Assembly: GCA_000989185.1 (NCBI GenBank)
Contig: LBNX01000001.1
Location: 33,435-97,434, forward strand
Direction of reading: 5' to 3'
DNA length: 64,000 nucleotides
Source: a candidate division TM6 bacterium GW2011_GWF2_28_16
GTDB lineage: Bacteria > Babelota > Babeliae > Babelales > UASB340
The position numbers and the translations under genes are program-made. Below the pieces are notes generated by a model that had not been told where the DNA came from, searched no databases, and saw only the letters and a program-made list of their open reading frames with translations. Below are positions 17,032-28,030 of the stretch, piece after piece. Each line of letters starts with the position of its first letter. Positions within the stretch are counted from its first letter, which is position 1.

Positions 17032-18945
17032 TTAAATATCTATTGGCCCATTATTTCCAGAATTACTATTGTTGTTATTATTATCTGTATTATTTTGGTC
17101 ATTTGAGTCATTTTGACTATTTTGAGAAGAATTATTTTGTTGTTCTTTATAAAGTATTTCGGCTATTTTATGTGAGGCTGTAAGCAAATCATTGGTTGCT
17201 TTTTGTAAAGCCTCTGCATCATTGTCATTTTCTTTTAAGATCTTTTTTGCTTCTTCTAGAGCTGTCTCTACTTTTTGTACTTCGTCTGCTGGTAATTTTT
17301 CTTTATTTTCTCTTATAGTTTTTTCTATAGAAAGTATCATGTTATCTAAACTATTTCGTTTTTCTATGACATCTTTTTGTTTTTTATCTTCTGCTTCATG
17401 TTGTTTTGCTTGTTTGACTAAATTCTCTACTTCTTCTTTTGAAAGACCAGAAGAATTTGTAATTGTTATATGTTGTTCTTTACCTGTGCCTTTATCTTTT
17501 GCCAAGACATTTACTATGCCATTGGCATCGATATCAAATGTAACTTCTATTTGAGGTATACCTCTTGGGGCTGCTGGAATTCCATCAAGTCTAAAACGAC
17601 CTAAAGTTTTATTATCTTTTGCAAATTCACGTTCACCTTGGACAATATGTATATCGACTGCAGTTTGATTATCTTCTGCTGTAGAAAATACTTGAGATTT
17701 TTTTGTTGGTATTGTTGTATTTCTGTCTATTAACTTTGTTGCAACTCCACCCATTGTTTCGATACCAAGTGAAAGTGGGGTGACATCTAATAATAATACG
17801 TCTGTAACATCTCCGGCTAATACACCACCTTGTATTGCAGCACCAATAGAAACAACTTCATCTGGATTTACAGATTTGTTTGGTTCTTTGCCAAAAAAGT
17901 TTTTAACAAGTTCAACGACTTTTGGAATTCTTGTTGATCCACCAACTAATACAACTTCATCTATTTTATTTTTATCTATTTGCGCATCTTTTATAGCTTT
18001 TTCACAAGGGATAAATAATCTTTTAAATATATCTTCGCAAATGTTTTCTAATTTTGCTCTTGTAAGTTTTAACACTAAATGCTTTGGCCCTGTGGCATCT
18101 GCTGTTATATAAGGCAAATTGATTTCTGTTTCTGTTGTGGCAGAAAGTTCAATTTTTGCTTTTTCAGCAGCTTCTTTTAAACGCTGTAAAGCCATTTTGT
18201 CTTTGGTAAGATCTATGCCATTTTCTTTTTTAAATTCTTGAACTAAATAGTCTATTAATTTTGCATCAATATTGTCGCCGCCTAATAGAGTATCCCCATT
18301 TGTTGATTTAACTTCTACTACACCATCGCCAACTTCTAATATAGAAATATCAAATGTACCACCACCAAAGTCAAAAACTGCTATAGTTTCGTTCTTTTTT
18401 TTATCCATGCCATAAGCAAGTGCAGCTGCTGTAGGCTCGTTTATAATTCTTTTTACATTTAAACCAGCAATTACGCCAGCGTCTTTTGTAGCCTGTCTTT
18501 GAGCATCGTTAAAATAAGCCGGAACGGTTATTACTGCATCTGTTACAGCTTCGCCAATATAATCTTGTGCGGCTTGTTTTAATTTTTGTAATATGGCTGC
18601 AGAAATTTCTTGAGGGGTTAATTGTTTTCCTTGAACTTCTATTACGACATCATCATTTTTGCCTGATGCTAGTTTGTATGGAGCTAAAGAAGTTTCTTCT
18701 TTAGTTAAACTTGAAAATTTTCTACCAATATATCTTTTTGCAGAAAATATTGTGTTTTCTGGATTGGTAACAGCCTGTCTTTTTGCGACAGAACCTACCA
18801 AACGTTGGTTATCTTTTGTGTATGCTACAATAGAAGGGGTTGTGTTGTTACCTTCTTGGTTTGGAATAACTTTTGCAGTTCCACCTTCCATAAAAGAAAC
18901 TACAGAGTTTGTTGTTCCAAGGTCTATACCTATAATTTTTGCCAT
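17032..18945 (-). CDS. dnaK: Molecular chaperone DnaK (Hsp70)
   Basis: [64 protein letters not shown]; Asn-rich C-terminal tail. Confidence 0.98.
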   Translation of the reverse strand: MAKIIGIDLGTTNSVVSFMEGGTAKVIPNQEGNNTTPSIVAYTKDNQRLVGSVAKRQAVTNPENTIFSAKRYIGRKFSSLTKEETSLAPYKLASGKNDDVVIEVQGKQLTPQEISAAILQKLKQAAQDYIGEAVTDAVITVPAYFNDAQRQATKDAGVIAGLNVKRIINEPTAAALAYGMDKKKNETIAVFDFGGGTFDISILEVGDGVVEVKSTNGDTLLGGDNIDAKLIDYLVQEFKKENGIDLTKDKMALQRLKEAAEKAKIELSATTETEINLPYITADATGPKHLVLKLTRAKLENICEDIFKRLFIPCEKAIKDAQIDKNKIDEVVLVGGSTRIPKVVELVKNFFGKEPNKSVNPDEVVSIGAAIQGGVLAGDVTDVLLLDVTPLSLGIETMGGVATKLIDRNTTIPTKKSQVFSTAEDNQTAVDIHIVQGEREFAKDNKTLGRFRLDGIPAAPRGIPQIEVTFDIDANGIVNVLAKDKGTGKEQHITITNSSGLSKEEVENLVKQAKQHEAEDKKQKDVIEKRNSLDNMILSIEKTIRENKEKLPADEVQKVETALEEAKKILKENDNDAEALQKATNDLLTASHKIAEILYKEQQNNSSQNSQNDSNDQNNTDNNNNNSNSGNNGPIDI

Positions 18946-19383
18946 TTTTTATCCTTTTATTTTAAAAAAATTGAATTTTTAAACTAAAACTTTTTTTACA
19001 TATTTTTAAACTGGAATTTCAACTTGAAAACCGCCATATATTTTTTGCTTAATTATCAAAAACAGAGCAAAAATATCAATTTAAAGGGCAAGTTTTGCGG
19101 CTAAAATCTGAGAATATCTTAGTGGGTTGATGTAGATTTGTCAAGAGATTTGTTTAAAAATCTTAGTATATAAGACTCAGGTATATATTGAAGAAATTTT
19201 CTAAATTTTATATGTAAGTTAATATTTAAATACTTTATTATTGTTATGCTTGTGTCGTATAATATAGCAGTTTAGTTGTTTTGTTTTTATTTTAGCTGCT
19301 TTTTATTGTTTTTATACGTGTATTTAAGTTTGAATTTAATGATATTTTATGAATTTTTTTTGAAAATCGCGATTTTGCACTCC

Positions 19384-19486
19384 GTCCCAAGTATCTTCTG
19401 TTTTTAACAAAGGAGCACGGGACGATTGCTTGATAGAATAAAAGAAGGGTGTTAGTGAAAGAGCAAAGGACAGAAGAACGTGGGAC
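19384..19486. ncRNA. Candidate structured RNA in the long dnaK upstream intergenic region
   Basis: GTCCCA(19384)/TGGGAC(19481) and CTTCTGT(19395)/ACAGAAG(19470) form a nested long-range stem; alternative CGTCCC(19383)/GGGACG(19419) pairing. Confidence 0.35.
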
Positions 19487-19546
19487 TACGTGAATTATAT
19501 ATTTATATACTATATGTATGTATAAAATATAAATTTATAATATATA

Positions 19547-19586
19547 AATATTTGAATAGTTAAAATATTTGAATAGTTAAAATAAT
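19547..19586. repeat. Short tandem repeat, ~17-bp unit, two copies plus partial
   Basis: atttgaatagttaaaat atttgaatagttaaaat aattga. Confidence 0.7.
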
Positions 19587-19740
19587 TGATATTATGTTTA
19601 CGCATATACATATATACGTATAAAATTATTAAGAGTGTATGTATTAACAGTGTATGTATAAAGTTATAAAGTTAATAAGAGTAATTGAGAAAATAAAAAT
19701 AAAAGAGTAAATAGTTAAGTATAAGTATATGTACATACAT

Positions 19741-19792
19741 AATAACCAATAAGACGCCTTTTATAATATAAGGTTAAATAACCAATAAAACG
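19741..19792. repeat. Direct repeat pair aataaccaataaRacg, 36 bp apart
   Basis: 19741-19756 aataaccaataagacg and 19777-19792 aataaccaataaaacg. Confidence 0.75.
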
Positions 19793-20052
19793 TTTTTTTA
19801 AATTTACAATATAAAAATAAATTTAGTTTTATAAATAGTTAAAATATTTTTGAAAATCAAAATACAAAAAAATAAAACCTAAAAAAGGGATGTATGGCGC
19901 CAAGGGCTTACGTTTAAATATTTTGTAAAATATATTGAGTCTAAATAATCTTTTTTTACAGAACAAATTGGCAAATTTAGACTTATATTGATTATTGTGT
20001 TTTTTGTTATCTATATTTGAAAATAAATTTATGTTTTTTTAGTAGGATAATT

Positions 20053-22062
20053 ATGAACATAATAAATAAAAAAATAATTATATTTGTTTTTGGGTTAATG
20101 ATTGCAGGTTTGGTTAATTCTAAAGGGGATATAAAGTTACGAGAAAGTTATATTAAACTTGTAGAAACAAATAAAGTATTAATCGATCAGGTTAATACTT
20201 TAAAAAAACGAAGAAATCAAATAAAGGGAGATTTGGGGGTTGCTATTAATGCATATCAAAAGGATCAAACTTATAAAATTACGCCAGAAGATAAGGTAAA
20301 ATTAACAGAATCTAATCAACTAAAAAAACAAATAATCACTTTATCTAATCAAATTAAAAATAATAAAACTATTATTAGTTTATTAAAGGCTGATATCTTT
20401 GAGAATTTACCTATATCTGAAAAAATAAAAGCCAAATTAGAGAAATTTAAAGCTATAAATGATAGTGGTAGAATTAGAGTTCTAGATAAAATAATAAGTT
20501 CTTTAAATGAACAAGAAATTAGTATGAATGAGCTACAAGTTAATTATATTAAAGATTTAATTAATATAGCTGTAAATAGTTTTAATAAAGATATTGCTGC
20601 TAAGGCTATTGAGTTGCAAAAAAAACTTATTGAATTTGCGCAAAAGAAAGCTTTTCGTTCAAAAGAAGAAGTGGCAGATAGTAGATTGGAAAAATTTAAA
20701 CAGTTGTCTGATAACGGTAAAATAAAGGTATTGGAAAAGCTAGTAAAATCACTTGATGGTGTAGATGATTTTATAGATGTTCAAATGAATTATATAAATA
20801 GTATAATAGAGATGGTTAGTAATTCTACTAATAGTGATATTGTAGGCTATGCAGAAGTATTAAAAAATAAACTTGCAGAAATAAATCAAGAAAAAGAAGA
20901 AATAATCACTCAAGTTGATGTGGCTAATTCAAAAATAGAGCAATTTAATACTTTATCTAATGAAGGCAAAATTAAAGTATTGGAAAAAATGCTTGCTGAG
21001 TTAGATGGTGTTTCTAGCTTAGATGATATGCAGATAAATTACATAAATAGTATTGTTAGAGTGGCTAATTATACTAATGACATTGCTGTTCAGGAAAAAG
21101 CTTTTGAATTGAAACATAAATTATCTGTAAAAGATTGGATAAACGAATTTAGTCAGCTTTTACAAGAAAAAAGACTCTTAGATGTAGAAATTGTAAATAA
21201 AAAAATTAAAAAGTTTTCTTCTATTTCAGATGAAGGAAAAATAATTGTTTTAGATTCTATTATTAATCAAATAGAAAATAGCGAAAATTTTTTAAACGAA
21301 ATACAAGTAAATTATATAAATAATTTGGTAAAAACAGCTAATGACACTAATAATAAATATGTTCAAAATAAAGCATTAATATTATTAGATAGATTCAATG
21401 AATATCTGCAAGATATGGAAGAGCTGGAAAATAAATTAGCTCAATCTCGTAAAGAAGAAAAACAAAATAAATTAAACGCTAAAAATTACGAAGAACCTCT
21501 TTTAACATTTGCTTTTGATAAAGAAAAAATAAATGAGTATTTAGACGTTTATGCTCAACTTAAAAAAGACCCTGAAGCAAAAATTACTTTAAATACCGGT
21601 AAGATTATAAAAATAAATAATTATTCATGTGTCGATAAACCATTTGATTTAAATAATACTATTATTCATGATGTTTTACAGTTTAAACCAGAAAGAATAG
21701 GAGATCTTTTAGATATAGAAAAAGGTCTTTTATGTGAAAATTCTTTAATAATTAATAATATATTGTTTGAAAGAATACATTTTAATGACGCCGTATCATT
21801 TAAAGGCTCTAAAGTTATAAGGACTAAAGGGTTTAATAAAGCTTTAATTTTTAGAAATATAGTATTTAAAAATGGCTTAGATCTTTCTGGGCTATTTATT
21901 GGAAATGATGTTAGCTTAGAATTTGATAAAGTAACAATATATGGAAATTTAAACTTAAATGACCTTGAATTTGGATCTGGCTCTACGCTAAAAATAAATG
22001 GTAATATTATAAGAAAAAATTATGAGCATGAATTAATGAAATTGGTAAAGCAGATAGAATAA
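20053..22062 (+). CDS. Exported protein with four ~75-aa tandem repeats; function unknown
   Basis: Start MNIINKKIIIFVFGLMIAGLVNS; repeated motif (S/K)xxEKFxxxSDxGKIxVLxKxxxxLxxxxxxxxxQxNYINxxxxxAxxxxNxxVxxKAxxLxxKL. Confidence 0.75.
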   Translation: MNIINKKIIIFVFGLMIAGLVNSKGDIKLRESYIKLVETNKVLIDQVNTLKKRRNQIKGDLGVAINAYQKDQTYKITPEDKVKLTESNQLKKQIITLSNQIKNNKTIISLLKADIFENLPISEKIKAKLEKFKAINDSGRIRVLDKIISSLNEQEISMNELQVNYIKDLINIAVNSFNKDIAAKAIELQKKLIEFAQKKAFRSKEEVADSRLEKFKQLSDNGKIKVLEKLVKSLDGVDDFIDVQMNYINSIIEMVSNSTNSDIVGYAEVLKNKLAEINQEKEEIITQVDVANSKIEQFNTLSNEGKIKVLEKMLAELDGVSSLDDMQINYINSIVRVANYTNDIAVQEKAFELKHKLSVKDWINEFSQLLQEKRLLDVEIVNKKIKKFSSISDEGKIIVLDSIINQIENSENFLNEIQVNYINNLVKTANDTNNKYVQNKALILLDRFNEYLQDMEELENKLAQSRKEEKQNKLNAKNYEEPLLTFAFDKEKINEYLDVYAQLKKDPEAKITLNTGKIIKINNYSCVDKPFDLNNTIIHDVLQFKPERIGDLLDIEKGLLCENSLIINNILFERIHFNDAVSFKGSKVIRTKGFNKALIFRNIVFKNGLDLSGLFIGNDVSLEFDKVTIYGNLNLNDLEFGSGSTLKINGNIIRKNYEHELMKLVKQIE

Positions 22063-23400
22063 TATAGATATTAAAATAGATATAAATAATAAATTTTTGC
22101 TAATTTTAAAATTAGGCTTTAGCTTCCAGATATAAAAAGCGCTGGTACTTAATAAAAAAAAGCTAATTAGTTTCACTATTATTAGTGATAAAAGAATAGA
22201 AATGGCGTTGTTATAATTAGTTATTTTTATAGCAATAAAAAACATCAAAAATTCAAATAGCTTTATAAATAATAACTTTCCAGCATTTTCTTCTATTATA
22301 AAAAATTGTTCATATATAGAGAAAAAATACTCAAAAGAAGATATTAAGAAAAACAAAATAACTATAGAAAATGTCTCTTGAGAAATAGTTGTTTTTTTAA
22401 TATCGAAAATAAATTTACTATTTATTAATGTAAAAATGATTACAGGATATATAATTTTGTTTAAGTTTTTACAAACCAAAGCAAATGCTGATTTTTTTAC
22501 AAATATAGATTTCGATTTTAATTTTGCAAAAAGTCCTCCTCCAGAAAATATAACCGTAGATTTAGTAATTGCTTTGATAGATTCTGCAATGTGGCTTGCC
22601 AAATTAAATATTCCAGCCTCTGACCAACCAATATTGGCTGCTAAGTATGGAGTTAAAAAATTACCTGTAAATAAGTTTTTACTTATGTTGATAGCATAAT
22701 TTAAAGTACGTGTTTTAATGATTTTATAAATAATTTTATTGTTTTCAGAATTATGGTTGTTTGGCAAATTAGCATAATATTTTTTAAGTAAATAAATAAA
22801 AAATATTATTGCTAAAACAGAATTTATAAAAAAAGGTATAAATATTAAATTAAGTGTTATTTGTTTGTTAAAAATAAAATACGGTATCCAAATGGCACTT
22901 AAAAATAAGGCCATTAAAATGGATTCTATTATTATTGTAGATTTTGATATAAAAATATTATGTAAAAAACGTCTTAAAAAAATTCTAAGACCTTCAAAAA
23001 TTATTATTCCTGGTATTAAAAATATATACGGCGAATTACTACTTAAAAATAAGCTATTTTTATACCAAAAAAAGGTTATAACTGCTGCAATTATAAAAAA
23101 TAAGATTTGAGGCAATATATAAAATTTCAAAAATATATTTTTAAATGAGCTTTGATTTTTTGTAAAAATATTTAAAAATACAGGAATTGTTTGGGATGAC
23201 CCAAATTCAGTTAAATAAATAGCTAAATAAATTATGGCAAATATAGATGCCATTAAACCATAATCTTGCGTTGTCATTATTTTGATTAACAGAATTTGAT
23301 TTGTAATTTTTGAGGCTTCATAAAAAAGTCCTCCAGCAATGTTCCATTTAAAACTAGATTTGAATTTTTGTTTAAGATTGAATTTTTCCGGATATTGCAT
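22033..23400 (-). CDS. Polysaccharide/oligosaccharide flippase-like membrane protein (MATE-like PST family)
   Basis: Multiple TM segments; N-terminal WNIAGGLFYEASKITNQILLIKIMTTQDYGLMASIF typical of PST-type flippases. Confidence 0.75.
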   Translation of the reverse strand: MQYPEKFNLKQKFKSSFKWNIAGGLFYEASKITNQILLIKIMTTQDYGLMASIFAIIYLAIYLTEFGSSQTIPVFLNIFTKNQSSFKNIFLKFYILPQILFFIIAAVITFFWYKNSLFLSSNSPYIFLIPGIIIFEGLRIFLRRFLHNIFISKSTIIIESILMALFLSAIWIPYFIFNKQITLNLIFIPFFINSVLAIIFFIYLLKKYYANLPNNHNSENNKIIYKIIKTRTLNYAINISKNLFTGNFLTPYLAANIGWSEAGIFNLASHIAESIKAITKSTVIFSGGGLFAKLKSKSIFVKKSAFALVCKNLNKIIYPVIIFTLINSKFIFDIKKTTISQETFSIVILFFLISSFEYFFSIYEQFFIIEENAGKLLFIKLFEFLMFFIAIKITNYNNAISILLSLIIVKLISFFLLSTSAFYIWKLKPNFKISKNLLFISILISILFYLLYQFH

Positions 23401-23511
23401 TGTGTTTTTTCTTTTTATATAGGCTTAAAATATCAATTTTTCTAATGTCTTAATTTTATGGCTGCTTTGCTGTATTATAAAATCAAGGGTTGAGGGGGCG
23501 AACACAAGGGA

Positions 23512-24123
23512 TTAAATTTGCTTAATCGCTTGTCTATATGATTCTATTTTCAATTTTAGATTATTTAATTCTGTGTTATTTATAAGATTGCTTATTTTTT
23601 TATCTTTAATTTCATTCTCTATATCTTGAATACTTTTTTCTATAGATTTTAATACATGCCCAGAACTAGAGCTTTCTGTATCTATATTAGAAAGTAAATA
23701 GTCCTGTTCGTCTATATAAGCATTTATTTTTTCTACATAATTATTTACCTGTTCAACACTTAATACGTCAAATTCTTCTAATTTGTTATGATTATTTTTT
23801 AAGGAAGTGACTAACTTTTTAGGTAGCATTAATTTTTGTTTAGTATTTATAGCTTTTGTAATTAAAGGCTTTTCTATTTGTATTTGTAATTGCTTATTAT
23901 TGTGAGCATCTTGACTGTAAGTATTGTTTGATACTTGATTTTGATTGAAATTAGTTTTCGGATAAACTTTTTGTTCTATAGTTATGGGCTTAACTTGATT
24001 TATTTGAGCTTTTTTAAAAGAATTAAAATATAAATATATAGGTTTAAATGAAATTATAAGAATTATTAAAACTATAATTCTAAATAAAAGTTCGCCAAAA
24101 TCTGATTCTTTTTTAATTTTCAT
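23512..24123 (-). CDS. Membrane-anchored protein of unknown function
   Basis: Single N-terminal TM segment followed by polar Q/N-rich region. Confidence 0.5.
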   Translation of the reverse strand: MKIKKESDFGELLFRIIVLIILIISFKPIYLYFNSFKKAQINQVKPITIEQKVYPKTNFNQNQVSNNTYSQDAHNNKQLQIQIEKPLITKAINTKQKLMLPKKLVTSLKNNHNKLEEFDVLSVEQVNNYVEKINAYIDEQDYLLSNIDTESSSSGHVLKSIEKSIQDIENEIKDKKISNLINNTELNNLKLKIESYRQAIKQI

Positions 24124-24403
24124 ATTTATTTCGCCATTATTAGCTATACCACCATTAATACACTACTGTTTATAATAGTATATTAATTTAAAAAGCAATC
24201 AAACGTAAAATAATTTTTTTTGACTAAAATGAGCAAAAATGCATAAAAACTCACTTTTTATTTATACTTTAGGGATAGAATATTTTTTTTGTTATAATAC
24301 TTTACATGATTTTTGAATGTCATTAGGGAATTTTGAAATATATGGAGGGGTATTTATATATCTGTCTAGCTGGTTTTTTAGCGGCAAGATTAAAGGGGTT
24401 TTC

Positions 24404-24949
24404 ATGTTCAATCTAAAAGACAAGGTTATGTATCCAGGTCATGGCGTAGCCGTAATCGAAGAAACAATGGAAAAAGTTGTAGGGGATAGAAGTCTAAAAT
24501 TATTTAAATTAAAATTCTTATTTAAAGATACAACAATTCTTTTACCTTTCGAAAATATTAATGCTTGTTGTATTAGAAGTCTTTGTGATACTCAAACTAT
24601 CAAAAAAATTTTTGTTTATTTTTATAAACCATTTGATAAAAAATTTGATTATGTAGATTTTACTCCTAGCGGTTGGAATAGAAGAAATAAAGATTATCAG
24701 TTAAAGCTTCAAAGTGGTAAAATTGAAGATGTTGCTTATGTTTATAAAGATTTAATGACAGTAGCTCAGCAAAAAGAATTATCTTTTGGAGAAAAAAAGA
24801 TATTAATCGCAGCTGAAGATCTTTTAATTCAAGAAATACAAGTAGTAACAGCCCAAACTGCACATTCTGTTCAAGAACAATTACAAGCTCCATTTAAACA
24901 GTTCTTATTTACTCAACCAGCAATTAGGCCATTGTCTTCTGCTATATAA
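24404..24949 (+). CDS. CarD-family transcriptional regulator
   Basis: MFNLKDKVMYPGHGVAVIEE...LPFENINACCIRSL; ATG at 24404 preferred over the longer track ORF. Confidence 0.88.
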   Translation: MFNLKDKVMYPGHGVAVIEETMEKVVGDRSLKLFKLKFLFKDTTILLPFENINACCIRSLCDTQTIKKIFVYFYKPFDKKFDYVDFTPSGWNRRNKDYQLKLQSGKIEDVAYVYKDLMTVAQQKELSFGEKKILIAAEDLLIQEIQVVTAQTAHSVQEQLQAPFKQFLFTQPAIRPLSSAI

Positions 24950-24967
24950 TTTATTATTATTTTTTAC

Positions 24968-25900
24968 ATGAAAGATAATAATAAATTTGTAATAATTATA
25001 TCTGGGCCTACAGCTTCTGGTAAAACTGCTTTTGCAGATAAACTCGCATTAAAATTTAATGGTGAGATAATAAATGCAGATATGGGCCAGTTTTATACAT
25101 CATTTAATATTGGTACTGCAAAGCCAGATTGGAAAAATGGGGCTGTAAAAAATCATTTATTTGATATTTTAGATGAGCCTAAAGATTTTTCTGTTGTTGA
25201 GTACAAAAATCTTGTTCTAGCGAAAATTAAAGAAATTTTTAATAAAAATAAAACGCCTATTCTTGTTGGTGGCTCTTTGTTTTATTTAAAATCTTTATAT
25301 TTTTTACCAATAGAGTTTCAAAATAAAAAAGATAATTTAAATTTAATTAATCAAGATAATAAAATATATTCCTGGGATTTATTAAATCAAATTGATCCTG
25401 AACGTGCTACAAAAATACATAAAAATGATACTTATAGAATTAATAGAGCACTTGATATTTGGTATAATTTTGGCATAAAACCATCGCAGGCTGAGCCTGT
25501 ATTTAATCCAGAGTTTAATTCTTTATTTATTTATTTAAATATGAATAAAAATATTTTACATGAGCGTATTAACACTAGAACAAAACTTATGTTTAACTCT
25601 GGTTGGGTACAAGAAGTTGAGCCATATATTAATACTGAATGGGAAGAATTTTTCAAGAAAAAGGGTTTTATTGGGTATTATGAAATTGCCCAATGGATTA
25701 AAAATGGTAAGCAAGAAAATATGCTACCAGAATTAATAAATAATATTGTTTGTCAAACTAGACAATATGCAAAGCGACAAGAAACCTTTTGGAAAAGTTT
25801 TAAATTATTATTGCAAAATAGTAATAACAAAAGGTTTATCTGCAAAATTCTAGAAATAAATGACTTAGAAAAAATAAATTTAGAATCTATAAAACTTTAA
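24968..25900 (+). CDS. miaA: tRNA dimethylallyltransferase
   Basis: IISGPTASGKTAFADKLA, INADMGQFY, LVGGSLFYLKSL, IVCQTRQYAKRQETFWK. Confidence 0.95.
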   Translation: MKDNNKFVIIISGPTASGKTAFADKLALKFNGEIINADMGQFYTSFNIGTAKPDWKNGAVKNHLFDILDEPKDFSVVEYKNLVLAKIKEIFNKNKTPILVGGSLFYLKSLYFLPIEFQNKKDNLNLINQDNKIYSWDLLNQIDPERATKIHKNDTYRINRALDIWYNFGIKPSQAEPVFNPEFNSLFIYLNMNKNILHERINTRTKLMFNSGWVQEVEPYINTEWEEFFKKKGFIGYYEIAQWIKNGKQENMLPELINNIVCQTRQYAKRQETFWKSFKLLLQNSNNKRFICKILEINDLEKINLESIKL

Positions 25901-25996
25901 ATCTTAAAAATTTTTGTTGCCTATAATCTATCTTAAAGATACAATTTGAGCATAATTAATTTTTGTTTTATTAATTTTTATTAAGAGGGTGAAAGA

Positions 25997-27994
25997 ATGA
26001 TATATATATTTAGAAAAGAAATGAAAAAATGGAAAAATGTTTTGTGGGTTGTATTTTTTGCAATGACAGGAAGTACTTTTTGGGCTTATTTAGGCTATAA
26101 AAAAAATAATCCTGCATATATTACAATAGCTAAATATAACGGTAATGATATTAAGCTTATAGATTATCAAGACGCTTTAGAAAATGTTAACCGTCAAATA
26201 AATATGTACAAAAATTATGCTGAAAGACTTGGTATACCTGTAGATATGTTTTTGGCAATGGCAGGGCTTTTGGATCCAGAAAAAGCAGCGTTTAATACAT
26301 GTTTAAATAATAAGGTGTTAGATATAGAAAAAGATTATTTTAATATAGAATTAGATAGTGAATATCTAGAAAAAGAATTGTTATCAAAGTTACCAGAAGA
26401 ATTAAAAGATGCCTATGGTAATATTAATATGGATGTTTATAAAAGATATTTAGCTGCAGTAAATCTTACTCCAGAAAAATTTGAAAATCGTTTAAGTGAA
26501 AGTATAGAAAGAGAATTTTTTGAAGGTTTTTTAACTTCTGCAAATTATATTCCATTAAATAATCTTAAAGAATCTTTTACAAACAGTATTGCTAAAAAAA
26601 GCTTTAATATAGTTAAATTTAATTTTGATGATTATCTAAAAAAAGAAGCAGCTCATGAAATAAAAAACGAAGAAATAAATAAATTTTATAATGAGCATAA
26701 AGAAGAATTTAGAATTCCTGAAAAAAGAAAAGCTAATTATTGGGTTATAAATAGTAATGATTATGCAAAAAAGATAGTTGTTGATGAGTCCCAAATACAA
26801 TCATTTTATGAAAAAAATAAATCTATATTATTTAGAATAGCTCCAAAGGTAAAAGTAAGACATATATTATTTAAAGTATCTAAAAATGATGCAGCAGATA
26901 AGATAGAAAAAGTTTTATCTCAAGCGAAAACTATTAGAGAAAAGATTGTATCTAAAAAAGCTAATTTTATAGATATGGCAAAGCAATATTCACAAGATGA
27001 AAAAACAAATTCAAATGGTGGACTTGTGGACTTTTTTGAAAAAGGTAGTTACGACCCAGAATTTGAAAAAGCTGCGCTAAAACTTCAAAATGAAGGTGAG
27101 ATTTCTGATATAATAAAGACAAAAGATGGATATGAGCTGATTCAATTAGAAAAAAGAATGCCTACATCTTATAAATCTTTAGACTCTGTTAGAAATGATG
27201 TTATAAAATCAGTAAAGGCAAAAAAAGTTTTAACAGTTTTGTCTGCAGATATCAAGAGGGCTGTATACGAAGCATCTGCTAATGATAACATTGTAAATAA
27301 ATTTATAAGTGAAAATAATTTAATTTTAAAAGAATCTAAGCTTTTAGAAAAAAAAGACAGCGTTGGTAGTGAATTAGAAAATATGTTAGCAGAAAAAATA
27401 TTTTCTAATTCTAAAAAAGAAAAACAATATGGATTTTTTAATTATAAAGATGATTTTGTGTTGTTTCAGGTAGTATCTGTTCAAAAAAGTTATATACCAG
27501 AACTAAAAGATGCAAAAGCTAAAATTATGACACAGATTAATGCAAAAAATGCAAAAATTTCATTGAAAAATAATTTAAAATCTGCAAAAGCTGCAGTATT
27601 AAATAAAAGTAAAAATATAAAAGATTTAGCTGCTCAGTTAGGATTAAATTTAATAGAAACAAAAGCTATAAAAAATTCTGATAATTTACAAGATTTAGGG
27701 CTAGATGCAGAATTTGCAAAAAGGGCTTTTGTTTTAGATAGCGCCGACCAAGTTTTAAGCTATAAGCATAATAGTGATTATTATTTAGTACAATTTAGAA
27801 ATATAGAACAAACCAGTTTAATTTCATTTGAAATTGAAAAAAATAAGTTAATAAGTGAAGCTTTGAATAAATCAAAAGGGCTTTATTTACAGGGTTTTAT
27901 TGCATCTTTGTTTAGAACTGCTAAACTGGAAAAGTTCGAAAAATTTTTAGATAATAAAAATGCTAATTACCCTATAAACGACATTGATATTTAA
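25997..27994 (+). CDS. SurA/PpiD-like peptidyl-prolyl isomerase (parvulin domain)
   Basis: N-terminal TM; parvulin motif VKVRHILFKVSKND...AKQYSQDEKTNSNGGLVDFFEKGSYDPEFEKAAL. Confidence 0.9.
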   Translation: MIYIFRKEMKKWKNVLWVVFFAMTGSTFWAYLGYKKNNPAYITIAKYNGNDIKLIDYQDALENVNRQINMYKNYAERLGIPVDMFLAMAGLLDPEKAAFNTCLNNKVLDIEKDYFNIELDSEYLEKELLSKLPEELKDAYGNINMDVYKRYLAAVNLTPEKFENRLSESIEREFFEGFLTSANYIPLNNLKESFTNSIAKKSFNIVKFNFDDYLKKEAAHEIKNEEINKFYNEHKEEFRIPEKRKANYWVINSNDYAKKIVVDESQIQSFYEKNKSILFRIAPKVKVRHILFKVSKNDAADKIEKVLSQAKTIREKIVSKKANFIDMAKQYSQDEKTNSNGGLVDFFEKGSYDPEFEKAALKLQNEGEISDIIKTKDGYELIQLEKRMPTSYKSLDSVRNDVIKSVKAKKVLTVLSADIKRAVYEASANDNIVNKFISENNLILKESKLLEKKDSVGSELENMLAEKIFSNSKKEKQYGFFNYKDDFVLFQVVSVQKSYIPELKDAKAKIMTQINAKNAKISLKNNLKSAKAAVLNKSKNIKDLAAQLGLNLIETKAIKNSDNLQDLGLDAEFAKRAFVLDSADQVLSYKHNSDYYLVQFRNIEQTSLISFEIEKNKLISEALNKSKGLYLQGFIASLFRTAKLEKFEKFLDNKNANYPINDIDI

Positions 27995-28030
27995 TTTTAT
28001 ACAAAAGTATACAAGAGAAAGAAAGATTAT

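Noticed and set aside
19873-19915. ggatgtatggcgccaagggcttacg as a degenerate copy of the GCCTTGGC palindromic element
   Set aside because: Only the core is similar; alignment too weak to claim
23484-23512. caagggttgagggggcgaacacaaggg as a remnant of the GGGGCGAACGGGG element
   Set aside because: Only a short GGGGCGAAC match, no palindrome
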